NCBI GenBank assembly: GCA_024235415.1
Contig: JACKML010000001.1
Span: forward strand, 62,001 to 126,000
Length of the DNA: 64,000 nucleotides
Direction: 5' to 3'
Source: Chromatiaceae bacterium
GTDB lineage: Bacteria > Pseudomonadota > Gammaproteobacteria > Chromatiales > Chromatiaceae
Positions 1-6,197 of the stretch are shown here, one piece after another. A program made the translations under genes and the position numbers. The stretch's first letter is position 1. Each line of letters begins with the position of its first letter. The notes below the pieces were generated by a model, which did no database searches, was not told the DNA's origin, and saw nothing but the letters and a program-made list of their open reading frames with translations.

Positions 1-527
1 TCGCGGCGATCTGCGTAGTCCGGTATGAACTTGATCGCTTCTTCTCTGCGCAAGCCAAAGGCCTGCTGTAGTTCCAGGCTCATCCGAACTCGGGCATCCC
101 GAATCTTGCCAAGTTCTTCCGCCCCCACACTACGGGCCTTGGATTCGTTGGTCACAAACTGCCGGTTAGGAACACCATAGTGGTCGTTCGATCGTGCAAC
201 GACATTCTGACGATTGACCTTCTGGGCCCACCAGCGAATGACTGCCAGCCGGTTCTTCATTGCCCCGGCCGACAGCTCTTTTTCTTGCCAGTTTTTAACC
301 AAAGCCTCGATGTGCTTGGGCTTGAGCGACTGTGCGCTCATATGACGGTAACCCAGATCATGGAGCTGGTCGGCGATCTGCGTCAGCAGCCGCTCCCGGT
401 CTCGCTGGGTTGTAAAACTGCCGTCCCGGTTTCGACGGCAAATCTGCTTGAGTTGGTAGTTCAGATCTCTCAAAAGTGTTCTCGCATATCGGTAAGTGTT
501 TCTGACCCAACCGGTGGCCATAGCCAT
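1..527 (-). CDS. Integrase (tyrosine recombinase), N-terminal part, runs off the window
   Basis: The frame reads leftwards from an ATG at 527 (protein begins MAMATGWVRNTYRYAR) and stays open for 175 codons to the window edge. The visible part is a basic helical region (RTLLRDLNYQLKQICRR, then TQRDRERLLTQIADQL and KHIEALVKNWQEKELSAG), which matches the SAM-like core-binding domain of ICE-associated integrase-domain proteins as I remember them. The catalytic Arg-His-Arg-Tyr domain would lie outside the window, so activity cannot be judged. A second ATG two codons downstream (521) is an equally possible start; the Shine-Dalgarno sequence is weak (gcgggaccga). It follows an unusually long, structured leader. 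It is unrelated in sequence to the guaA-proximal integrase at 12102-13301. Confidence 0.75.
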   Translation of the reverse strand, partial: MAMATGWVRNTYRYARTLLRDLNYQLKQICRRNRDGSFTTQRDRERLLTQIADQLHDLGYRHMSAQSLKPKHIEALVKNWQEKELSAGAMKNRLAVIRWWAQKVNRQNVVARSNDHYGVPNRQFVTNESKARSVGAEELGKIRDARVRMSLELQQAFGLRREEAIKFIPDYADRR

Positions 528-661
528 TCGGTCCCGCGTACGCGGTACGGTCATGGGACACTACGCCCATTGCGACCTAAAGCTGCCTGGTCTAGGCAAC
601 GCCGGTTCTCCCCGGAGGGAATGGTCTGGCGTGGACCAACGTGCGCCGTCATAGGCGCGAT

Positions 662-690
662 TTAAGTGTGGTTACACATCACCTCCTTTC
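662..690 (-). promoter_or_regulatory. Perfect Shine-Dalgarno tract with a five-codon mini-ORF in the integrase leader
   Basis: On the minus strand positions 690-678 read GAAAGGAGGTGAT, complementary over 13 bases to the anti-Shine-Dalgarno end of 16S rRNA. It runs directly into ATG TGT AAC CAC ACT TAA (679-662, peptide MCNHT). The tract overlaps the ATG closely, so the spacing is short for normal initiation; an overlapping GTG TAA start-stop pair (677-672) is also present. The integrase start lies about 135 nt downstream. A leader-peptide or ribosome-capture role is inference. Confidence 0.35.
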
Positions 691-993
691 AGATAGGCGG
701 AACACTTCCGCAGTTAATGAAGAATGAGCATCGACCGCACCACCAGGGGTGGGCGTCTCGGCTCGACGAGTCAGGCTGGTGCCTGCGAGAAAGAACCGAT
801 CCCGTGGTCGGCTCGGATTGGAGAATGAACCCACGGCTTTCGCCGCAGCGCATCGAAGGGTTCGGGCGCGCTCTGTTGCTACTGTATCCGCAGTAGCCAC
901 GGTTAAAATCGATCGAGGGCGGCAGTATCGGCCTTCATCACTGGCCCTGCACTGAATAATCCTGCCGAAAACCCGCGCCGTTTCCGGGAATGC

Positions 994-1036
994 CGCCCTC
1001 GTCACTACCCCGCTTCGCTTGCCAGTGACGAGGGCG
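994..1036. repeat. 13-bp perfect inverted repeat (hairpin)
   Basis: CGCCCTCGTCACT at 994-1006 pairs perfectly with AGTGACGAGGGCG at 1024-1036 around a 17-nt loop. No run of T follows on either strand, so a classical intrinsic terminator is unlikely. It is the strongest hairpin in the gene-free region upstream of the left integrase. Confidence 0.6.
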
Positions 1037-1350
1037 CCTTCGGTTCAGGCACGCCGTGTGCCAGGCATCCGCCTGTCACGCGGCCTGCTACTAATCGGCT
1101 GGTGCAATCCTTCGGAGCATTTCTACCTGCCCACTGGGGCCCACAGGCGCCGCTGAGTGCGGCCCCGCCCTTGGCACGCGAGTTAGAGGCTCGCGTTGCC
1201 GTGGCGGGCAAGGCATGTGGACTCAGTGGACAGCTATAAACAGGTATAGCGAGATCGTATGTTCGGCTGTATCCGGGTACGAAGCGGCTACTACGAACAG
1301 GTACCGGTACTTAAGCGGCAACCATCCCGGTTCCACGTGTTCACGCCAGT

Positions 1351-1581
1351 TCATGAACAACACCCACCCTCGCGACCTTCCGCACGTGCCTGCTGGATCG
1401 GTGGACACGGTACCGTGCCAAAAGAGCAGAAAACGCAACAGTCACCCGGTTTTGGCCGGAGCAGCACCCCACAGCCCTCGCACTCGTAGTAAAACTGACA
1501 GCGGTCGACAGGCATGGTCTCGACAACCTGGTGCCCGCACTCGGGACAGGTCAGCTCTGATTCAAGCTCAATGTTATCCAT
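1351..1581 (-). CDS. GDCCVxC-motif small protein (mercury-associated family)
   Basis: A 76-residue cysteine-rich protein. An N-terminal CPECGH and a central CEGCG form a zinc-ribbon-like pair of knuckles, followed by the family hallmark GDCCVFC and SFGTVPCPPIQ, and it ends GGCCS. The hallmark defines the GDCCVxC (seleno)protein family, often found beside mercury-resistance genes; a thiol role in metal binding is inference. All cysteines here use TGT or TGC, so this is the cysteine, not the selenocysteine, form. The ATG at 1581 is preferred over an upstream TTG at 1596 because GGGGAT lies 5 nt before it. It is divergent from the MerR-family gene, with a MerR-type promoter between them. Confidence 0.8.
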   Translation of the reverse strand: MDNIELESELTCPECGHQVVETMPVDRCQFYYECEGCGVLLRPKPGDCCVFCSFGTVPCPPIQQARAEGREGGCCS

Positions 1582-1608
1582 AGGTATCCCCGGCAACGAT
1601 TTTCCACT

Positions 1609-1639
1609 AGCATAAAACCTGTAGTTACTACGGGTTCAA
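1609..1639 (-). promoter_or_regulatory. MerR-type promoter/operator for the GDCCVxC gene
   Basis: On the minus strand TTGAAC (1639-1634) and TATGCT (1614-1609) are separated by exactly 19 bp, the stretched spacer typical of MerR-controlled promoters. The spacer carries a dyad centred on 1626: GTAGT at 1621-1625 mirrors ACTAC at 1627-1631, and AACC at 1616-1619 mirrors GGTT at 1633-1636. Transcription would run into the GDCCVxC gene, and the regulator gene starts 11 bp from the -35 box on the other strand. Confidence 0.8.
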
Positions 1640-1649
1640 GAGGTTCGGC

Positions 1650-2093
1650 GTGGCGATTTCAGGTAAGCGGGGTTATTCGGTGGGCGAGCTGGCCTCGGCC
1701 AGCGGATGCAAGGTCGAGACCGTGCGTTACTACGAGAAGATCGGACTGATGCCCGAGCCGCCGCGCACGGAAGGCGGCCACCGATTCTACTCCCAGAATC
1801 TGCTCAAGCGCCTGACCTTCATCCGGCGCAGTAGGGAACTCGGTTTTCCGATTGAGCAAATACGGGAGCTCTTGCGCTTCGTCGACGAGCCCGGGCATAC
1901 CTGCAGTGAGGTCAAGGGGATGGCTATGCTGCATACGCGTGCCGTGCAGGAGAAGATCGATGACCTAAAGCGGCTGCAAAAGGCGCTAAATGACATGGCT
2001 GCACGCTGCAAGGGCAAGGGCTACGCACTGGAAGACTGCGCGATCATTGATGCCCTTTTTGACGAGGGCAAAGAACGGCAGCGCGGTAGTTGA
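1650..2093 (+). CDS. MerR-family metal-responsive transcriptional regulator
   Basis: A 147-residue regulator with an N-terminal winged helix (YSVGELASASGCKVETVRYYEKIGL, residues 9-33, then GGHRFY), a long dimerisation helix and a C-terminal metal-binding loop. Cysteines fall at about residues 85, 120 and 130. Their spacing is nearly that of the three Hg(II)-binding cysteines of MerR (34 residues between the first two, 9 rather than 8 between the last two), so mercury or another thiophilic metal is the likely ligand. The start is the GTG at 1650, with AAGAGG 6 nt upstream. It overlaps its own divergent control region and probably activates the GDCCVxC gene. No merT, merP or merA is visible, so this is not a full mer operon. 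Confidence 0.85.
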   Translation: MAISGKRGYSVGELASASGCKVETVRYYEKIGLMPEPPRTEGGHRFYSQNLLKRLTFIRRSRELGFPIEQIRELLRFVDEPGHTCSEVKGMAMLHTRAVQEKIDDLKRLQKALNDMAARCKGKGYALEDCAIIDALFDEGKERQRGS

Positions 2094-2103
2094 CGAAGCG
2101 CCA

Positions 2104-2129
2104 TAAAAGAGCCCCGCACTAGGCGGGGC
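2104..2129 (-). terminator. Intrinsic terminator between convergent genes
   Basis: GCCCCGC (2111-2117), loop ACTAG, GCGGGGC (2123-2129). On the minus strand the stem is followed by CTCTTTTA, giving a terminator for the leftward ICE operon; it may also stop the MerR gene coming the other way. Confidence 0.7.
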
Positions 2130-2143
2130 GTAGGTAGCATTGA

Positions 2144-2800
2144 CTATTCGGATTCCTGGAATACTTCATCCAGATTGATACCAGCCGGCTCGACAAAATG
2201 CTCAATAACAAGCGCAAGCGACTGATTACCATCCGATTGCGTAATAGGACGCAGCTCGTCGGGCTCATAGCCGTCTGTGTCGTAATCGATGACGGCAACA
2301 TCCGGTGCTGTATCTGGATGATCGGCAATCACTGCCTGCACGATGCCGCCTTCCATAACGACAACCAGCCTTTCGCAGGCCGGACTGGGGTTGCTTCCAT
2401 CCGAACTCGACCCGGTTGCCCGAAGCGCCGCCTGATAAGCCTCATCCAGATCACCCCAGTCGATGCTGCCGCCTCGGGCCTCACCACGCCGGTAGGCCTC
2501 GACCAGCAACCTCGCCGCCTGGAAGGCCGCATCCCTGCGACGAAGCGTTACCACACTTGCGTCCGGTGTTGGCCACGGTTCATCATCGCGCAACGTCTGT
2601 TCGACCGTGAACAGCAACGAGCTATCGCCCGTCTCTTCATAGTCATCGAGCAATAACGGCACCTTTTCGGTGTCCTGCCAGATGTCGCCTTGGTCGAACA
2701 GAGTCTCGGCCTTCCTGACCGCTTCGTCCGAATTGTTGGCCTCGATGCCGACCATGACACGGTGCTCATAGGGCAAGGTGTATTGAATAACATATTTCAT
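2144..2800 (-). CDS. ICE-encoded acidic protein of unknown function, DpnD/PcfM-like N-terminus
   Basis: A 218-residue acidic protein. The first 70 residues (MKYVIQYTLPYEHRVMVGIE, then SDEAVRKAETLFDQGDIW) resemble the small DpnD/PcfM domain found on plasmids and phages; this is a weak match from memory. The remainder has a central segment with GSIDWGDLDEAYQAALRATG and an acidic C-terminus, with no catalytic motif I can recognise. The start at 2800 follows AAGGAG at good spacing. It is the last gene of the leftward run and has an upstream leader hairpin (2839-2869) like the three genes before it. A function cannot be assigned. Confidence 0.65.
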   Translation of the reverse strand: MKYVIQYTLPYEHRVMVGIEANNSDEAVRKAETLFDQGDIWQDTEKVPLLLDDYEETGDSSLLFTVEQTLRDDEPWPTPDASVVTLRRRDAAFQAARLLVEAYRRGEARGGSIDWGDLDEAYQAALRATGSSSDGSNPSPACERLVVVMEGGIVQAVIADHPDTAPDVAVIDYDTDGYEPDELRPITQSDGNQSLALVIEHFVEPAGINLDEVFQESE

Positions 2801-2838
2801 AATGATCTCCTTCTGATTGGTTACAGGGGGAGACCATC

Positions 2839-2869
2839 ACCCACCGGGGAGATGACCTCCCCGATGGGT
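2839..2869 (-). repeat. ICE leader hairpin, copy A
   Basis: As RNA from the minus strand the stem is ACCCAUCGGGGAG pairing with CUCCCCGGUGGGU (12 Watson-Crick pairs and one G-U), loop GUCAU. It ends 38 nt before the start codon at 2800. Three similar hairpins precede the next three genes. No T-run follows, so it is not a simple terminator. Confidence 0.65.
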
Positions 2870-2929
2870 ATGGCGAAGAACTCAAGTCGTTGACTTGATC
2901 GGTTGATCGAACAGCATGGGTACTACGCT

Positions 2930-3358
2930 TCAGTCCTCATGCGGCTGCAGGATAGTGATGACCGGTTCACCGGCATCACCTGGTCCGACAATGAGCTTCA
3001 GTGTGACCAGCACCGCTTCGGTCGAGTGACCGTCACGGGCTACCCGATACAGCTGGAACAGCAGCCGGTCACCCGAATCTTTGGCGGTGCGTATGGCGTG
3101 GGACGCCATATACAGGACGTCCCAAAGCCTACCCGACTGATCCTGGTGCACCTGCTGTTCACTGTCATCCTCGGTCCAGGCCACACAATCGGCCCAGACT
3201 GCAGATGTCAGCGCAACAGGCCATTTGAAACCAGCCTCACTGGCCATGGAACCCGCATCGATCAGTACACCGTCATCGATGGCCTGCGCACGGGTATAGG
3301 TTGAAATTACTTCACCGAAAAATGCTTCGGCGGACTGTTCATTGGAAATGTTACTCAT
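2930..3358 (-). CDS. DUF6573-like ICE protein
   Basis: A 142-residue protein beginning MSNISNEQSAEAFFGEVIST. The order of conserved blocks (YTRAQAIDDGVLID, FKWPVALTSAVWADCV, DQSGRLWDVLYMA, LVTLKLIVGPGD, GEPVITIL) agrees with the DUF6573 family, which is common on plasmids and ICEs and has no known biochemical function. The ATG at 3358 has AGGAG 8 nt upstream and is preferred to the longer frame starting at 3385. It lies between the RadC-like gene and the 2144-2800 gene, and carries leader hairpin B. Confidence 0.75.
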   Translation of the reverse strand: MSNISNEQSAEAFFGEVISTYTRAQAIDDGVLIDAGSMASEAGFKWPVALTSAVWADCVAWTEDDSEQQVHQDQSGRLWDVLYMASHAIRTAKDSGDRLLFQLYRVARDGHSTEAVLVTLKLIVGPGDAGEPVITILQPHED

Positions 3359-3401
3359 GGGTATTCTCCTGTGATGGATAGACACCAGGTCACACCTCCT
3401 C

Positions 3402-3435
3402 CCCTGCCGGAGAAGATGATGCTTCCCCGGCAGGG
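3402..3435 (-). repeat. ICE leader hairpin, copy B
   Basis: RNA stem CCCUGCCGGGGAAG pairing with CUUCUCCGGCAGGG (13 Watson-Crick pairs and one G-U), loop CAUCAU. It ends 43 nt before the start codon at 3358. The outer stem differs from copy A by compensating changes. Confidence 0.65.
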
Positions 3436-3456
3436 TTTGTAGAAAAGTGTTGGACT

Positions 3457-3972
3457 TCAGAGCAGTCCTCGTTCTGCAAAAGAGACGCTTTCGCCAGCCG
3501 AGACCACAAAGTGGTCAAGCACCCGCACATCAACCAGTGCAAGTGCGTCTTTCAGACGGCGGGTAATCGCCTCATCCGCATGACTGGGCTCAGCAACGCC
3601 CGACGGATGATTGTGGAAAAAGACCATAGCGGCGGCATTCACCTCCATGGCCTGCTGCACCACGACCCGCGGGTAAACCGAGGCGCCATCGATGGTGCCC
3701 TGGAACAGCTCACGCACAGCGATGATCCGGTGACGGTTATCAAGAAACAGACATCCGAAGACTTCATTACGGTAGTCTGCCAGGCGCAGACGCAGGAAAT
3801 CCCGCGTCTCGTCCGGTTTACTCAAAACCCTGCCGGCTCGATGTTTGATGGACAACACCTTCATCGCCAGTGTGATCACTGATTGCTTTTCCACATCGTT
3901 CAAGTCTGCTGGTGTCAAACCGGACAAACGGTCTTCTACCAGCGCCTCTACGGACGAATCCGTTTTCTTCAT
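3457..3972 (-). CDS. RadC-like JAB/MPN-domain protein
   Basis: A 171-residue protein with the JAB1/MPN+ zinc metalloprotease-like signature: a glutamate in AVRELFQG, then HNHPSG followed by AEPSHAD (roughly residues 115-130). It lacks the N-terminal helix-hairpin-helix segment of full-length chromosomal RadC (about 220 residues), as do most short plasmid, prophage and ICE versions (YeeS/YkfG type). The biochemical role of these short forms is not established; a part in element maintenance or DNA processing is inference. The start at 3972 has GAGGAG upstream, with leader hairpin C before that. Confidence 0.85.
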   Translation of the reverse strand: MKKTDSSVEALVEDRLSGLTPADLNDVEKQSVITLAMKVLSIKHRAGRVLSKPDETRDFLRLRLADYRNEVFGCLFLDNRHRIIAVRELFQGTIDGASVYPRVVVQQAMEVNAAAMVFFHNHPSGVAEPSHADEAITRRLKDALALVDVRVLDHFVVSAGESVSFAERGLL

Positions 3973-4004
3973 GACTGATCTCCTCAGGAAAAAGGGAGAC
4001 CAGT

Positions 4005-4031
4005 CCCTCGGAGGAATGATCCCCCGATGGG
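4005..4031 (-). repeat. ICE leader hairpin, copy C
   Basis: RNA stem CCC(A)UCGGGGG pairing with CCUCCGAGGG, with one bulged A and one G-U pair, loop AUCAUU. It ends 32 nt before the start codon at 3972. The loop again contains CAU. Confidence 0.55.
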
Positions 4032-4076
4032 TGGAAAATGGCCGGGTAACATGGTGTTACCCGGCCAAACGTTGAG

Positions 4077-4481
4077 TTACGCCGCGTCTTCTTGTGCGGT
4101 GTAGAACGGTTGCCCGTCGACCTTGGCCCACGCAATGCGCAGTAGCCGTGCCTTCAGACTGATACCGGTCTCGCCGGCCTTGTCCCCGTTCTTGAAGGTG
4201 AAGGACTCGGCAAAGAGATCACTGAGTGTGAAGCCGATCAGTACCTTCAGATTGCCCTCGACGGCCGGCTTGAGCTGGCGCACGATTTCCTGCGCCTGCT
4301 TGCCGGACACGCGACACTCGAAATGCGTGTACTGGGCGTTGTCGACACTGCCACGAAGGGCAGCGATGGTGATACTCAGGAAGGGCTCTCCTTCCTTGGG
4401 TGTCACCTCCCGGACGCGATTGAGATAACCGATGCCGGTGGTGTGAAGATCGAAATACTGCTTGGTTTCGTTGGTTGACAT
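4077..4481 (-). CDS. STY4534-family ICE protein (DUF3577), SSB-like
   Basis: A 134-residue protein whose order of motifs (YFDLHTTGIGYLNRVREV near the start, FLSITIAALRGSVDNAQY, LKVLIGFTLSDLF, then GISLKARLLRIAWAKVDG) matches the DUF3577/STY4534 ICE replication-protein family. The beta-rich pattern suggests an OB-fold, single-strand-binding-like protein, which is family knowledge plus inference. The start at 4481 has AAGGAG 9 nt upstream. A 215-nt leader with five hairpins (4526-4669) separates it from the ParM-like gene, so it may be transcribed or processed separately. Confidence 0.85.
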   Translation of the reverse strand: MSTNETKQYFDLHTTGIGYLNRVREVTPKEGEPFLSITIAALRGSVDNAQYTHFECRVSGKQAQEIVRQLKPAVEGNLKVLIGFTLSDLFAESFTFKNGDKAGETGISLKARLLRIAWAKVDGQPFYTAQEDAA

Positions 4482-4525
4482 AGCACTTGCTCCTTAGAGG
4501 TTAAAAACTCCCGGAACAAGCGCGC

Positions 4526-4553
4526 CCCTGACGGGGATGCTTGCCCGGCAGGG
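4526..4553 (-). repeat. ICE leader hairpin, copy D
   Basis: RNA stem CCCUGCCGGG pairing with CCCGUCAGGG (one C-U mismatch), loop CAAGCAUC. It ends 44 nt before the start codon at 4481. Its outer stem matches copy B. Confidence 0.6.
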
Positions 4554-4562
4554 TGAATGAAA

Positions 4563-4669
4563 TGGAATCAGGTTCCACTCCCTTGAGAAAGGACCGACGA
4601 CAGAAAACTGTCGCTGTGCACCGATTGCACGGCCCGACGGTGCCTCGACTGTCACTGAACCGCAGTGAC
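4563..4669 (-). repeat. Cluster of four further small hairpins upstream of the STY4534-type gene
   Basis: Perfect inverted repeats lie in series: TGGAA/TTCCA (4563-4577), CGACAG/CTGTCG (4598-4613), GTGCA/TGCAC (4616-4630) and GTCACTG/CAGTGAC (4651-4669), each with a 4-5 nt loop. They sit directly before leader hairpin D in a gap with no reading frame of interest. Together they could form a structured RNA or a single-strand replication signal; nothing in the sequence decides this. Confidence 0.5.
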
Positions 4670-4698
4670 GACGGATAAAACCAGTAAAACGAATACAA

Positions 4699-5721
4699 TC
4701 AGGCCGCATCAGAGGCCTCACAGACATAGCGCAGGTACTTGAGCATGCCGCGTGCATTGGCAAACGCAGGATGTTCAGCAATCGCTTGATGCGGGAACCA
4801 GTTGGCGATGTGTTTCGACAGTGCCACGGTCCCACCACCGACGAACAGCACACGATCCAACTCGATGCCTAACCCCAGTTGCCGGCGGGTCTCGTCATGA
4901 ATGCGTTCCACGACCTCGCGCATGGCTGCCTCAACTAACGCGGCAACATCGTGCGCCTTACCTTGAAGACGAACAGTCTTGTGCTCCACCGCCTGGGATA
5001 CCAGTTGCTCGCTGAGTGACTCCAGATCGAAGCGTTCCTGGATTCCATCGGCCACACTCTGTTTCACGTTCAACATTCCACACTGCAGGGAACCAGAAGA
5101 GGCATGTAAGATGCCCTGGTCCTTTACCACGACGTAGTCTGTCGTGCGTCCACCGATGTCGACGATGGCAACCGGAACGGAGACACGATCCGCATCGAGA
5201 GTGACGCCGTCCTCCAGTTCGACGATCACGTAGTCGTACCAGGCGGCCAAGGCCTCAGGTATCACCTCATGGAACGCTATACCCGCTGGCAGCGCACCAG
5301 AAAGTGGACGAACTGCCTGCTTGAGGCTATCGCGCTTCCTGGCAATGGTTTCCTGCCGATGCTCACCGCTCTTGCGGTAGAAGGAACTGACAGGCAAACC
5401 GGACACTGCATGCACACTCTTTCCAGCAAGTCCGGCCTGCTGCAGGGCGTGCTGAACAACTGCTCGGTTCAGACCAGACCACGGGTAGCCCTCAAAATGC
5501 GTGGGCGCACCGTCCAGGGCACCAACCGAATACACGGTATCCTCTGTCTCGTACTCAGAGATGCGTTGTTCGGCCTCATGGATCCAGGTCACACCGGACT
5601 GGCCCACGCGAGCACGTGAAGGAATCGCGAGTAACCGGCCGTCCGGAAGTGCGATCTTGGTGAATGCATAGCCATCGTCGAGGCCAACCGGGATGGGATT
5701 TATTGAGCTTGCGTCAGCCAT
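4699..5721 (-). CDS. ParM/StbA-like actin-family segregation ATPase
   Basis: A 340-residue actin-like ATPase. Phosphate loop 1 is GLDDGYAFTK (residues 13-22), phosphate loop 2 is VDIGGRTTDYV (about residue 189) and the adenosine motif is FVGGGTVAL (about residue 294). Such proteins polymerise to push plasmid copies apart when capped by a ParR adaptor bound to a centromere. The small gene upstream (5773-6117) has the form of such an adaptor. The start is the ATG at 5721 with GAGGA upstream. An ICE with this module probably has a stable extrachromosomal phase, which is inference. Confidence 0.85.
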   Translation of the reverse strand: MADASSINPIPVGLDDGYAFTKIALPDGRLLAIPSRARVGQSGVTWIHEAEQRISEYETEDTVYSVGALDGAPTHFEGYPWSGLNRAVVQHALQQAGLAGKSVHAVSGLPVSSFYRKSGEHRQETIARKRDSLKQAVRPLSGALPAGIAFHEVIPEALAAWYDYVIVELEDGVTLDADRVSVPVAIVDIGGRTTDYVVVKDQGILHASSGSLQCGMLNVKQSVADGIQERFDLESLSEQLVSQAVEHKTVRLQGKAHDVAALVEAAMREVVERIHDETRRQLGLGIELDRVLFVGGGTVALSKHIANWFPHQAIAEHPAFANARGMLKYLRYVCEASDAA

Positions 5722-5772
5722 ATATTTTTAATCCTCTGATTCGTTATCGAGTATGTTTGTTGGTTGCCTGCC

Positions 5773-6117
5773 CTAGCCCATCACCTTGCCTAGCGCCGCA
5801 AAGGGTTTAGTACCCTCCGTGGCCGACATTGGCTCAGCGTTCACAACCGCAGGCACCGATTCAGGAAGTCCGGCAGTCCTTCGCGGCGACCGGGGCATCG
5901 ACTTCGTAAATGCCGTAGTCGAATCGCGTTTCGTATCGTCAGATGTACTGCGTAGCGATTCGATCTCGGATCTAAATCCCTGAACCAGCAACCCACGCAA
6001 CCATTCCTGCCGGCGGTTAGCCGGCACTTGTCTGTGTCGGTTCAGCAGGACGGATTCCAGCGCCACACGAGGATCAAGCTGTATGGTGACTCGGGTTCCA
6101 GGTTGTGCTTTTGCCAT
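5773..6117 (-). CDS. ParR/StbB-like adaptor (putative ribbon-helix-helix protein)
   Basis: A 114-residue basic protein. The N-terminus, TRVTIQLDPRVALESVLLN followed by a helix RRQEWLRGLLVQGF, has the strand-helix-helix pattern of ribbon-helix-helix DNA-binding domains (residues 8-50). The middle is low-complexity and the last residues, PFAALGKVMG, form a short hydrophobic tail; in known ParR proteins a C-terminal tail contacts ParM. It ends 51 nt before the ParM-like gene, so the two form an adaptor-motor pair. Assignment rests on architecture and neighbourhood rather than clear family identity. A centromere-like repeat was not seen nearby. Confidence 0.6.
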   Translation of the reverse strand: MAKAQPGTRVTIQLDPRVALESVLLNRHRQVPANRRQEWLRGLLVQGFRSEIESLRSTSDDTKRDSTTAFTKSMPRSPRRTAGLPESVPAVVNAEPMSATEGTKPFAALGKVMG

Positions 6118-6197
6118 AACAAGACGGCCCCACTGACTTCAAACAAGCTCAGGATTATGGAGACACGTACCTGGCACACCAGAGGAAACCCGACACA

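Larger units (their letters stand above)
528..1350. other. Structured 0.8-kb region without a convincing gene
   Basis: No reading frame here has both a plausible start signal and recognisable protein content; the short open frames on both strands look like chance. The stretch is rich in inverted repeats: 740-744 with 748-752, 878-884 with 891-897 (7 bp, loop 6), 994-1006 with 1024-1036 (13 bp perfect, loop 17) and 1048-1052 with 1058-1062. A perfect Shine-Dalgarno-like tract lies at 678-690 on the minus strand. It forms the upstream region of the integrase that starts at 527, so it may be its leader, a recombination site or an untranslated RNA; the sequence does not decide between these. Confidence 0.5.

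Noticed and set aside
678..690. ATCACCTCCTTTC on the plus strand looks like the 3' end of 16S rRNA
   Set aside because: No rRNA sequence precedes it; it is only the complement of a perfect Shine-Dalgarno tract on the minus strand.
994..1036. Integron attC site
   Set aside because: Lacks the R and L box core sites and any integron integrase or cassette nearby; left as an unexplained hairpin.
1351..1581. Selenocysteine in the GDCCVxC protein
   Set aside because: All hallmark positions are coded by TGT or TGC; there is no in-frame TGA.
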